In this document: positions 52,912-62,589 of the stretch, piece by piece | How positions within the stretch are numbered: the first letter of the stretch is position 1 | Layout: every line of letters starts with the position of its first letter | From: Athripsodes cinereus | Lineage: Eukaryota > Arthropoda > Insecta > Trichoptera > Leptoceridae | Assembly: GCA_947579605.1 (NCBI GenBank) | Contig: OX388325.1 | Span: forward strand, 9,729,572 to 9,793,571 | Direction of reading: 5' to 3' | Length of the DNA: 64,000 nt | Notes under the pieces: model-generated | What the model was told of the DNA's origin: nothing | The model's database searches: none | The model's input: the letters and a program-made list of their open reading frames with translations, nothing else | Position numbers and translations under genes: made by a program

Positions 52912-53245
52912 GATGTTGAGCGAACGCACAAAGAAAGGACGATGAAGGGGATGTATTTATCTGTATGTGGGTGTGAGGAAGCGCGGACGTCCAAGAACCA
53001 CGTGGCTTGATCACGTGGATCAAATTTTTAAGGATGGCCGCGTGTTGAGTTAGAGAAATTGGCGTGCATGTATGAGAAACTGGATGAATGTATTTTTTTC
53101 TTCTCTTATGGCATAGCATCCTACAAGGATGATTTGTGCATGGATGAATGTAGAGGAAGCGAAAGAAGTATGTAAGGATATAGATCTAAATGGCGTTCCG
53201 TTCTCTCTGCCTACCCCACCTGAGACATGGCGTGAGGGTATAGTA
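52912..53245 (+). pseudogene. LINE-A 3' end carrying a 48-bp insertion
   Basis: 'gggtgtgaggaagcgcggac', 'gaaccacgtggcttgatcac' and 'ctctctgcctaccccacctg' match LINE-A, and it ends in TATAGTATAG. At 53093-53140 a foreign 48-bp piece interrupts it, flanked by TGGATGAATGTA on both sides. Confidence 0.85.
53093..53140 (-). mobile_element. 48-bp LINE tail insertion
   Basis: Flanked by TGGATGAATGTA (53081-53092 and 53141-53152). The left end is T-rich (poly-A on the minus strand), and the body 'catcctacaaggatgatttg' equals the 3' end of the R1/Jockey-like fragment at 20085-20125. This is a severely 5'-truncated insertion of that LINE. Confidence 0.85.
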
Positions 53246-53339
53246 TAGTATAGTATTTTTTTAATTTTTTGACTGGATTTAGGCACAACATACGGATTAT
53301 AAAATCAATTCATTGGACAAATATGTTTTCACAATGTAA

Positions 53340-53548
53340 TATCGTGCAAAATCTAATCGGAGGAGAAGGACCTTACATATTACATATATTGTGACAGTGA
53401 GAATAGCAGAATTGGTGAACGGTATTCTTTCAATGTAGATTGGTTACAATATTATAAATTAATACAAATTATCATAAAACTATCAGTTATTCAATTCGAT
53501 GAACAAAGGGCGAATTTATCGCTAGAATCCGATGTCCCAGCTATTCAC
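53340..53548 (-). repeat. Rearranged piece of the 39.2-kb exon-like block, then LINE-B tail
   Basis: 53346-53420 has 'gtgcaaaatctaatc' and 'ggaccttacat...attgtgacagtgagaatagc', both found at 39157-39300 but there on opposite strands. 53430-53548 is a LINE-B tail in minus orientation ('gggcgaatttatcgctagaa', 'tccgatgtccca'). Confidence 0.6.
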
Positions 53549-53936
53549 AAATATCTTGAATGAACTTTTTCGATAAAGAATTTCGAAGGAAGATTGCTCC
53601 ATATTATCCAACAATACGCTGTGGAGATGCAAAATTTTCAACTTAAGACTGTGTCAAGTATATTTTCCTTGAATCAGCACTGGCCCTTCAAAGATACTCT
53701 TTATATTACATATTTCCCAATAGTGTACAGATATTATTGATAATAATTATATTGATACGAGAATGTTTATGAGTGATATCGGCCTAATGCGTTTACACGC
53801 ATTACTCAAACAAGTATGTAAATTTAACATTTAATTGTTATCTCTAGTAACAATAGTATAGGAATATTGTGAACTTGGATTTATTTTACCCTTAAATATT
53901 TTTATTAGGAGTACAGGGTGTCAATTGACAGACTTA
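53549..53936. other. Spacer
   Basis: Nothing recognised; it ends at the LINE-A left target duplication TACCTTTAGTGA (53937-53948). Confidence 0.5.
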
Positions 53937-53948
53937 CCTTTAGTGATG

Positions 53949-54608
53949 TATATTTGGGAAGTATGTTTACGAGGGATGGAAGATGCGATAGGGACATTGA
54001 AAGAAGGAAAGTGGCCGGTGCTAGAGTAAACGGTGCGCTTCGACCCATTGTCAGCAATTGCAATGTGTCGAACATGGCTAAAATGCTGGTGCACAATACC
54101 ATTCTGGTACCGTCACTTACGTATGCAAGCGAGACATGGACGTGGTTGACGAAGGACGAAAGTGGAATAAATGCAGTAGAGATGCGATCGTTGAGAAGAA
54201 TGGTTGGTAAAACGCTGCGTGATAGAGTGAAGAATGAGGATATTAGAAGAATGAGCGGATGCAAGAAGAGTGTTGTGGATAGAATGCGCGTGAATAAACT
54301 ACGGTGGTTTGGGCATGTTGAACGAATGAACGAGGTAAGAATGACAAAGAGGATATACTTATCTGAAAGAAAGGGTGTGAGGAAACGCGGGCATTCAAGA
54401 ACCACGTGGCTTGATCACGTGGATCAAATTCTCAAGGACGGCCGCGTGTTGAGTAAGAGGAACCGACGTGCGTGTGTGAGAAACTGTATGAATGTGGAGG
54501 AAGCGAAGGAAATGTGTAAAGATAGATCTTTTGGCGTTCCGTTCTCTCTGCCTACCCCGCTTGAGACACGGCGTGAGGGTATAGGTAGTATAGTATAGTA
54601 TAGTATAG
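53949..54608 (+). pseudogene. LINE-A RT C-terminal part, 660 bp, with 12-bp target duplication
   Basis: Longest LINE-A copy here. The plus frame reads 'VYLGSMFTRDGRCDRDIERR', 'KVAGARVNGALRPIVSN', 'LVPSLTYASETWTWLTKDES', 'AVEMRSLRRMVG', 'MRVNKLRWFGHVERMNEVRM', 'GHSRTTWLDHVDQILKDGRV' and 'EEAKEMCKDRSF', with no internal stop for about 210 codons. It ends in TATAG repeats (54592-54608). TACCTTTAGTGA flanks it at 53937-53948 and 54609-54620. The catalytic RT core and endonuclease are not present, so it is a 5'-truncated dead copy. Confidence 0.92.
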
Positions 54609-54620
54609 TACCTTTAGTGA

Positions 54621-55087
54621 GAACATTGGTAGAGTGACATTTTTTAATGCCCTAACCCGAACTGAAATACCTTTTTTTTATAATATTATGGTCACTAAAA
54701 CTCGTTTCTGGGAAGAATTTTAGAGTCAGACGAGACTGTTAGTGTTTTAATTAATTAATTTACATTATTATTTTTTGTATTTGCATCATCAGTTACAAAA
54801 CAAAATCATCAAATCAATTAACATAGAAAAAAACACTGCTCAATAATAATGCTTTTATATTTTATTTAATAAAATTTAAAAAAAACCATATATTTGCATA
54901 TTTTGTAGCTTGCAATTAGGTTTTTTACTCCAAAGTCCATTACTTCTACTTCCAAGATCATTCCAAATCAAGCCTTTTAACAAACATGTTATTTGCCACT
55001 TGTCATTGCAGAGTTTCTTCTAGATCATCCCGTCAGTCTTCTGCCCTTTCCCACAGCCTCCGACGTTCTGAGTGGTAATCTGCTTGT
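54621..55087. other. AT-rich spacer
   Basis: Nothing recognised; 'ccacagcctccgacgttctg' near 55050 hints at an old LINE end. Confidence 0.4.
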
Positions 55088-55345
55088 TGGTATTCGAAGC
55101 TCGTGATAAAGAATTAGATTCTAACTCTTTCTAGTGTCCTACTATTTAATGCAAGTATTCGCAAAAAAAATCTCTTACTAGATATTTTATATCTTCAATA
55201 TATTATAACAGCAGTGATAAATTATGCTTCCTATTCTAAATGTTATAACTGTTATTGGCACAGGGAGAACTATCTGTATGTTTGTTATTTACTTTCAGTT
55301 AGTCTACTGGCTATCTCACCTGTTGGAAATCTCTCAGATTGTGAT
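55088..55345 (+). repeat. SINE-1, strongly diverged
   Basis: 'gctcgtgataaagaattaga', 'ttctagtgtcctac', 'ttggcacagggagaac' and 'gtctactggctatctcacct' follow SINE-1 order over its full length with many substitutions. Confidence 0.65.
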
Positions 55346-56040
55346 AATATAAATTAATGAATGATGTATCTGCTGTCCCGTGTTCCCGGGAGGAGCAGTG
55401 AAGGGTGTTTGAATGTGATACAATTCTCCCTATCTCTATTTTATCCCCTCTCTAAAAGTTTTGTAATTATTTAGAGGGCTTACGGTATTGTACCTTAAGC
55501 CCTTCTGTCGATAATTTATTCCGCATTACCTTCTTTTTTTCTTCTGTTAAATCTCACACAAATATTTAAGTCCGTTTATACGTATGTTTAAAAAAAATAA
55601 GGATTCAATTTTGTTTTGAATTAGATAATATACAGTTTTAATTATGAAGGCAGTTTAAAAATATTTTATAAGCTGAAACAGATAAACCACCTTTGTATGA
55701 TTATAATGTTTAAATTAAATTAAGGAAATCACTTTTTGAATGATTAAAATTAGAACTTGTTAAAAAATACTGTATGACCTTCAGTACCTAAACTACTGAA
55801 TAATAACCGTAGTTTTGAAAACGTTTATTTAAAATTATAGTTATAGGTAATTGAAAATTAATCACAAAACAGAAAATTTAACATATTGTTAAAGAACAAA
55901 AGTATAAATTAGTGTTTAAATTAGAAGTTCTGTGGATTTTCCTGGCGAAGAATAGATCTTCACTATTTTCTATTAGTTTTCAAGTATCCTGTAAGATTCA
56001 GGTGTTTGTAAAACATGACAAACGAAAACGTAATATTAAA
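55346..56040. other. Spacer
   Basis: GC-richer piece 'gctgtcccgtgttcccggga' near 55372 looks repeat-like but has no partner in this window; the rest is AT-rich. Confidence 0.4.
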
Positions 56041-56044
56041 ACTT

Positions 56045-56180
56045 TGGGTTAGTTGGAAGAGATCGCGCCTTTGCGATAAATTTGCCCTCTGTATATTGAT
56101 TGTTTCTAACCTGAACGTATACTTTTTATTAATTGTTTGATATCAATGTACAGTACAGAATGAATAAATAAATAAACAAG
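56045..56180 (+). repeat. LINE-B 3' tail
   Basis: 'gggttagttggaagagatcg', 'cgataaatttgccctctgta', 'tatcaatgtacagtacagaa' and AATAAATAAATAAA. Confidence 0.8.
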
Positions 56181-57289
56181 CAAGAAACTGACTTATATCT
56201 TCAATTATACTTCATCCCTGCTTAATTTAAGATATAAATATCTTGTGACTTTCACAGAACATAAAAAAAAAACTCACAGAAGAGATTGGGAGATCAATTC
56301 TATTCCAGTAACTTCAAGAGAACTAAGTGGAATTCATGAAAAAAATATTCAGTAGCAAATTCAGCGATGAGATGTGCTATCCAGGTTAATTATACTTAAG
56401 GTTAATTATTATTTGAGCAAAGTTGTGTTAAAAGCTAGTGAATAATACGAAGCTCCTCTCAGCACAAAACCGATAATCCTAAAAGGTGACAACTTATCCC
56501 TTGAATATTGAATGAAAAAAAGTTCAATTCAAAATATATGCGCCAAAAATAAATGCGGCAGAATTCAGGAAGCTTGCTATCCATCTATGCTCTAATTTAG
56601 AATCTTTGAAATGTGAAATAAGTAACCTTTTCTATCTATGTATATCATCACAACATATCCAATAAATGAAGAAGCCACTTATTAAATTGATTATAATTAT
56701 TGAATTTTTTACACAATCGTATACCGGAGACTGGATTTACTTACATAGTTAGAAGTGTTTATGTTAATTGTTAGATGTCGATAAATTGTCGCAGCTTCGT
56801 TTCTTGGAGTGAACAGAATGTTTCTGCTCGTTTCCGGAATTGAATTGGTTGGAATGATTTATCTAGAGTGGGTTTTATATAATTTAAATATCAGAATGTG
56901 TCATTATAATGAACGAATTGGAACAGTATCATATTTTTGTTTGAATTTAAAAGCATCAAAATCACATTTTTTTAGTGAGTAGGTGAAAATACTCAATGCA
57001 CTGGTAATATTTTAAATGTAGATCGCAGGTTTTCATGGTGAGTTTCTGATGTTGGTTAATGATTTTCGGGTAAACCATGTTTGCTTTTACTTATCCGTCG
57101 TTTCTGCGTATATTCTGGCACTACTTTCAAGATGTGGAACCTCTTATCTTGAAAATAGTTCAAACGTTTCAAAACCTTCAGATCTTGAAAATGATATCAG
57201 CATGTATGTTAACAGAAACTTCGGTTTAATAAAATCAAACATGACTTACTAAAAAATCATCAAACAATATCAGGGGGTTTATTCTATAT
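56181..57289. other. Spacer with a small SINE-1 piece
   Basis: 'gcaaattcagcgatgagatg' at about 56354-56374 is a SINE-1 fragment. A 67-codon ORF at 57049-57252 has no recognisable domain, and I do not call it. Confidence 0.45.
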
Positions 57290-57725
57290 ATTTATCCATC
57301 TCTACCCTCTCGCCATGTCTGAGGTGGGGTAGGCATAGCGAGCAGGACGCCATACTGATCTATCCATACATAAATACTTTTTTCACTTCCTCTATATTCA
57401 TTCAGTTTCTCATACATGAACACCGTTTTCTGTTAAAAACACGCAATCGTCCTTAAGAATTTGATCCACGTGTAGAAGCAACGTAATTCCTGGACGTCCG
57501 CACTTTCTCACATTCCGTATTTTAGATAAATGGTTAGATGGAAGATATCATTAATGAAGTGATAATCTCGCCATTGTATATCGTCACATTCTTTTATGTA
57601 AATTGATTTGTTGATTTTGTTATGTAAATGATGATGTGGAAAAATAATAAAATAAATACACTCTCTACTTCTTTCTTTCACAATGCATTTGCTCCACACA
57701 TCCAAACCATCCCAACGTAAGGGAA
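57290..57725 (-). pseudogene. LINE-A 3' part, interrupted by LINE-E tail
   Basis: 'accctctcgccatgtctgag', 'gtggggtaggcatagcgagc', 'tccttaagaatttgatccac' and 'tcctggacgtccgcac' match LINE-A in minus orientation. At about 57525-57655 a LINE-E tail ('ggttagatggaagatatcat', ending AATAAAATAAAT) interrupts it, and LINE-A resumes with 'tcacaatgcatttgctccac'. ATAAAT flanks the insert. Confidence 0.75.
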
Positions 57726-58364
57726 TAATTTACGTCTTCAAATTTAAAAAAAAGCAAGCGGAGAACATGAGATCTAGAGTCTCTTTCTCTCATTGGGAAT
57801 TACAGTCTAATGAAAATAACAAATTAATCCTTCATAAATGAGGATTCAAACGTCGAGAATATTCTTGACGTAAAATAATGAGCATCAGAACTTTATTCAC
57901 ATTTATTTTTTTCCGCCTAATCCCGTCATCGCTAATCTGTTTTTCCTGAATGTTTTGTATCCTGCTAAAACGTAAACAAGGAGGAAAATTGCAAAATAAT
58001 TTATCAAAATAATAACACATTAAGCTTTACAAGACAATTATAAAATTTAGAAAAAAAAACTTTGAAGTATTTTATTCCGTGACATATATGCTCAACAGAT
58101 GTCGAACATAATGGTTTGAAGCAGGAATTGGTGAATGCGCAAACTGCACATAAACCAGCCTAACCTGATTCCTAAGCATCGGAACACCTTTCCTGTTTCA
58201 CAGTATGTTGGTTATGCGGATGAGGTGTCTGTTGGGTAATATTTTAAAAAAACCCACCTTGTAAGCAATGTACGGTAAATAATTTAATAATATTTATGGG
58301 GACGGAACGGAAAGGAAAGACAAAAATCATAAAGATCTGCTAAGACAGATTCTGTCAATAGACT
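57726..58364. other. Spacer
   Basis: Nothing recognised; a GC-richer patch lies near 58130-58230. Confidence 0.4.
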
Positions 58365-58535
58365 TATGGTGTCGCGTAGAGGGGGTCTGGCTTACTATGT
58401 TGACCGTGCCTTCTGTGTGGTTGGTCCAATGCTGTGAAACAAAATTCCTTATGATTTTCAAACTCTCAAGAGTGTGAAGCTGATCAAGGCAGGGTTAAAG
58501 ACCCTATTGTTCAGGAGGTATTTTAATTCTTGAAT
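58365..58535 (+). pseudogene. CR1/Jockey-type RT C-terminal fragment
   Basis: The plus frame gives 'VSRRGGLAYYVDRAFCVVGP', a stop, 'NKIPYDFQTLKSVKLI' and 'KTLLFRRYFNS', ending in a stop at about 58533. It is the same kind of block as 37685-37850 and 52140-52500, from another family. Confidence 0.65.
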
Positions 58536-59512
58536 GGGCCCTTAAGGTGGTTTTTCCACTCAAATTTCCACATCTTAAAAAAAATTGTCGTTATTATTAA
58601 TAATTGTATTTTTTTCTCTTTGTTTCAGGTGATACCTTATGCAGTTATTATAGTGAATGTGATATGAAAGAAAAATCTACAGTGAAGTTAAAAAAATATC
58701 CAAAGAGCTTATAATTGTGTTCAAAAATAGTAGTGAAAATCGGGTTAAATAAAATAAAATAAATAAATAGATAAAAATATTAAAATTGTAACAAATCCAC
58801 TCATTATGTTGCCAACAATAAAAATACTAAATAATACCTGAAGAAATAATTTTCTAAATGTTGAATTTCGTATTTAGTTTTTTCAGCATTGAAATATTGT
58901 GAAATTTTAAAGTCTTTTTGTGTAAAAGAAATAGAATTAAATTTTTGTATTTTTTGTGTTTTTTCGTTTTTGAAAGTGTGTCACTTGAAAAGGTGGAAGG
59001 AGCACGGACCAAAGGTTGAAGATGCCGTGGGTTCATGTACCAGACAGAACAAACTTTCTCTATGAAAGTAGTTGACGATTGATGAATTAGAGGTGGCAAA
59101 CCAAAAAGTAACAGGTAAGAAAATTTTATTTGTTTTTTAGTTTTTGATAAGAAATTAATACAAAACAGAAGAAATTAGCATTTCTACCTATGGTTGTTTT
59201 TAATTTTACCACGTGTGGCTCCTTTGACTAAGAAATTTGCCAACTCTTGGTCTTGGCTGATAACATAACATAACATAACATAACACGGTTAAACTGGACT
59301 TGCATTTGTCGAGTGCTGTTTCTTCATCTCCAATTGTTACCTTTTTGTATAAATGTGGTTTATACTTTAATATGTATGTATGCTGTAGACACGCCTAATT
59401 GGTGGGTTGGCCTGATCATATCAACATTATTCTCCCTCTTTTTATTTTTCATATTTGTTTTGTCAACCTACTGTGTGTGCCGTGTGTCTCTATGTAATAA
59501 ATAAATAACAAA
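58536..59512. other. Spacer with (ACATA)n microsatellite and a LINE tail
   Basis: AACATAACATAACATAACAT lies at 59262-59284. 'tgtgccgtgtgtctctatgt' followed by AATAAATAAATAAC (59479-59512) looks like a LINE 3' tail. A possible donor CAGGTAAG at 59119-59126 has no supporting open exon. Confidence 0.5.
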
Positions 59513-59752
59513 AATAGACAATTCACACAGATCGAGATAGTCCCAAACTCAGATGAATCTTGTATTATGGGCACTAACTAACACGACGATACACACATAT
59601 ACAATGCACTGAACACATATACATGTAACACCCAGACCCAGGACAATTAAATTGAAAAAGGTCATTTTTCTTTTTGCCCTGGCCGGGAATCGAACCCGGG
59701 ACCTCGTGACTCAAAGGTAAGAGCGTTACCTCCGCGCTACACCGACCTAAAG
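59513..59752 (-). repeat. SINE-2 copy
   Basis: The minus strand gives 'taggtcggtgtagcgcggag' (A box), 'ggtcccgggttcgattcccg' (B box), 'cctgggtctgggtgttacat' and 'gttagtgcccataatac', ending 'tttgggactatctcgatctg'. Well preserved. Confidence 0.85.
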
Positions 59753-60605
59753 GATATAAACATAGGTAGGTATAATATATTTCATTGATTGTATCTGCAT
59801 TAAATTTGTAACGCTACATTTGAAATTAAATTGTAAAATAAAATGAGTACATATTTTTTATAATTGTTATTTGTTGCTATCGAGTATTGTTTGGGCCAAT
59901 TCTAATTTATGGTTGATTTCGGGTTGTCCCTATGTGGAGGTGAAAGGGTTTGTGCGAAATGTTTCATTTATCAAAAAATTGTCACAATTCTTCCGATCCT
60001 TGCAGCAATCATATATTATGGTCCTATCATTTTTTCATTCCCTTTATTATTCATTGTGAATCCGTACCTATCGCATCGCCTATAATACGTTACCGCGTCA
60101 ATATATTTCACCGCTTATAATAATAATACTCGTGTATAAATTTACAAACCCGCATAAATTAATATTATATATATAAAAGAAGTGAATTTGTGTGACAGGC
60201 AAGGCAAATTCCAGGTTCCAGACTCCTCATCCAGAAGGTAAGTACATTTTCATCTTTGGACAACGCTTCCGCATCACCAAGTATAAAAAACGAATGTCAG
60301 TTATTATATTCTTAATGAAGTGAAATGTAAATATTGATTTAGATTAATGATCCAGAAAAAGAATAGTTCTTAGACTAGACTTTTTGGCTGGCAAATGAAT
60401 AATTATGATTCAACTTGTAATCAGATGCCGTGAAAGTATATCAAATAACATAAATCTATAAGTAAATACTTAGGTATAATTATTTCATGACTTACTAAAA
60501 TAAACAATATGTAGGTATCTTTTTTGATAGATTATATAATTAACTATCTTTTTAAACCCGTAGTCTTACGTTCGAGTGTGGGTATACCAATTTATTTATA
60601 CAGCT
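59753..60605. other. AT-rich spacer
   Basis: Nothing recognised. Confidence 0.5.
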
Positions 60606-60652
60606 ATTATGTAATTTGAAACAAGTGTTTCTTTCTCCTATAGATTATTGAT

Positions 60653-60927
60653 TGCCTCAAGGCAATATGTACGCCTTTTGTTAAATTATATTTGACAATA
60701 AAGTGACCCGAGGGCAGGAGACCGTTAGGCAGACCAAGACAAAGATTGTTAGATAACATCAACCGAGATCTAGAGGAGCTCAATTCTAAAGACGACTGGC
60801 AGTCCATTGCTCACGATAGAAAGGCTTGGAGATCTATTGTTTCGGAGGCAAAGGTCCTACAAGGGCTGTTCGGCCATCGGAAGTAAGTAAGTAAGTAATA
60901 AAGTGTTTATTATTATCATTCCGAGAG
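60653..60927 (+). repeat. LINE-H 3' tail, split by LINE-G
   Basis: 'caatatgtacgccttttg', 'atttgacaataaagtg' and, after LINE-G, 'tttattattatc'. It equals the reverse of 8253-8335. Confidence 0.75.
60706..60896 (+). pseudogene. LINE-G 3' end, 191-bp insertion
   Basis: The plus frame gives 'PEGRRPLGRPRQRLLDNINR', 'DLEELNSKDDWQSIAHDRKA' and 'RSIVSEAKVLQGLFGHRK', then (AAGT)n. Flanked by AATAAAGTG at 60697-60705 and 60897-60905. Same family as 41855-42160. Confidence 0.9.
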
Positions 60928-61119
60928 AGACGTCTTTCGACTTATCAGGTCATTATCAATCTTGATTGATAAGGTCATTATCAATCTTGATTGATTATGA
61001 AATCAAGATTGATAATGACCTGATAAGTCGAAAGACGCCTCTCTCGGAATCAATAATCTATAGTATAAAGAAACACTTGTTTCAAATTACATAATTATGG
61101 AATTCTAGTACGTGTTCAC

Positions 61120-61500
61120 CGACACAATTAATATACAGCTATTCTTGTCTACTACTGAATATAGGCCTCTCTATATTTGTCCAATCATCTCTGTCCTGGG
61201 TTTTATACTATTAGTCATCAGTGACTTTTCAGTCTGTTGTTTAGAAAGTTTCTTTTGGTTTTTGTGGTGTCCACTCCACTACCTTTTTGGTCCATCTTTG
61301 ATATTTAAATCCAGCAACAAGTAGAGTGTATATCTTTCAGAAATAGACATGTTGCGAGATGAAAGTTGTGGATAGGATATTTGTAAATAAAATGCCATGG
61401 TTTGAACATGTGGAGCAAATATATAATAAGAAAAAATGACAAAAAACGTATATTGTCCCGAAAGAAGGGGTTTGAGAAGACTTTGATACCCTAGAACTGT
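61120..61500. pseudogene. LINE-J-like end (-) then LINE-A piece (+), both decayed
   Basis: 61120-61325 in minus orientation gives 'DGPKR', 'RTEMIGQI' and 'RGLYSVVDK' in the order of the LINE-J end at 21195-21490. 61345-61500 in plus orientation gives 'KVVDRIFVNKMPWFEHVEQI' and 'SRKKGFEKT'-like drift from LINE-A ('SVVDRMRVNKLRWFGHVERM'). Confidence 0.55.
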
Positions 61501-61511
61501 AAGAGTATCTG

Positions 61512-61701
61512 TAGGCCTAGTCAAAACACATTTAAGCGTTACGTTTTCATTTCGTTTTCGTTCAAATGTAGACGACGTTGTGAGAACGTGTCAATTTTCG
61601 TAGCTACTTGTGCATTTTAGCTACGAAAATTGACACGTTCTCACGACGTCGTGTAAATTCGAACGAAAACGTAACGCTTACATGTGTTTTGACTAGGCCT
61701 A
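61512..61701. mobile_element. Foldback MITE, GGCCTAGTCAAAACACA type
   Basis: 190 bp. The ends TAGGCCTAGTCAAAACACAT and its complement, with arms including TAAGCGTTACGTTTTC, GACGACGT, GAGAACGTGTCAATTTTCGT and AGCTA, are complementary almost throughout. The terminal words and the order of CG-rich blocks parallel the 3965-4171 element. Confidence 0.8.
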
Positions 61702-62130
61702 TTGGAATTCATTTGGGCTTATTTCTTATCTATATTAATTATTTTGAAGAAAACATACATATGAACGAACACAGAAAAGTATTTATTGGATTGGTATTAA
61801 CCAGTAGGTATAATTATGCGTTTTTTTATATTTCTGCCAAATTGGCAAATTGCCTAAGACAGGCATGAATAAAATATGTTCAGAACAATAGGTATGTAAC
61901 AAATCAAAAAGGAAAAGTTTCATAGATTAAAAAGCAGTTCTACATCTCAAATACCTATAATAATGAGGAATGGACTTCTTAAATGAATGTAGAATATTCG
62001 TCGAAGAATAAATAGATCTCTCACATTTTTTCGTAAGTTTTCTTGTGACTAACTGTAAAAGACAAGACATAAAACACCCCATTCACAACGATCACCCAGA
62101 TTTATAGGACAACAATTAGATTATTTTTAT
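61702..62130. other. Spacer with SINE-1 head fragment
   Basis: 62015-62095 ('tctctcacattttttcgtaa', 'gttttcttgtgactaactgt', 'aaaagacaagacat') is a SINE-1 head fragment. The rest is AT-rich. Confidence 0.5.
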
Positions 62131-62583
62131 GAATCTAGGTTTTTGGCTTTTTTCTTACAATTCAAACACATCGCTAGTTCCAAATTTATACATGAATCTT
62201 GTATTATAGGTACTAATGCAACGATACACACACATATATATAGTGTACTAAACCCAGACTTAGGAAATACATTGAAGGAGACCCACTGATCACCCGGATA
62301 GCGCAGAAGTCTGGGGACTTCCATTTATCCGAATTCTACACTACACAAAGTTTGTCCACACCGGAGGCGCTATAGTGGGCAGCCTGAGGGGCTGGCCGGC
62401 CAAAAAACCGCCAAACCACCATAACCTCCATGTGTGGAATCTTTTGACTACACTCCTTCGATGTCCCTCTAGCTAGAGGAAAATTTGAAATAGGTCATTC
62501 TTCATTTTGTCCTGGCCGGGAATCGAACGTGGGACCTCGTGACTCAAAGTCAAGAACGTTACCTCCCCGCCACACAGGCCGCC
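62130..62583 (-). repeat. SINE-2 interrupted by a GC-rich insertion
   Basis: The right part (62480-62583) holds the tRNA-like head ('ggcctgtgtggcggggaggt', 'ggtcccacgttcgattcccg'). The left part (62130-62275) holds the SINE-2 end. Between 62278 and about 62478 lies about 200 bp of GC-richer unrelated sequence ('ccggaggcgctatagtgggc', 'ggggctggccggcc'). AGGAAATACATTGAA on the left and AGGAAAATTTGAA on the right look like an imperfect target duplication. Confidence 0.7.
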
Positions 62584-62589
62584 AATGAC

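Larger units (their letters stand above)
60606..61095. mobile_element. Foldback MITE containing LINE-H and LINE-G insertions
   Basis: Outer arms ATTATGTAATTTGAAACAAG (60606) and CTTGTTTCAAATTACATAAT (to 61095) continue inward to 'tagattattgatt' and 'aatcaataatcta', then 'ccgagagagacgtctttcga' and 'tcgaaagacgcctctctcgg'. The left arm is split at about 60652 by a LINE-H tail. The centre holds a tandem repeat of GGTCATTATCAATCTTGATT. Confidence 0.85.

Noticed and set aside
53918..54598. 226-codon ORF as a host gene
   Set aside because: Its sequence is a LINE RT C-terminus, it ends in TATAG repeats and a 12-bp target duplication bounds it; the first codons are flanking DNA.
58854..59126. Exon ending at the CAGGTAAG donor near 59119
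   Set aside because: No frame stays open up to the donor and no acceptor pairs with it.
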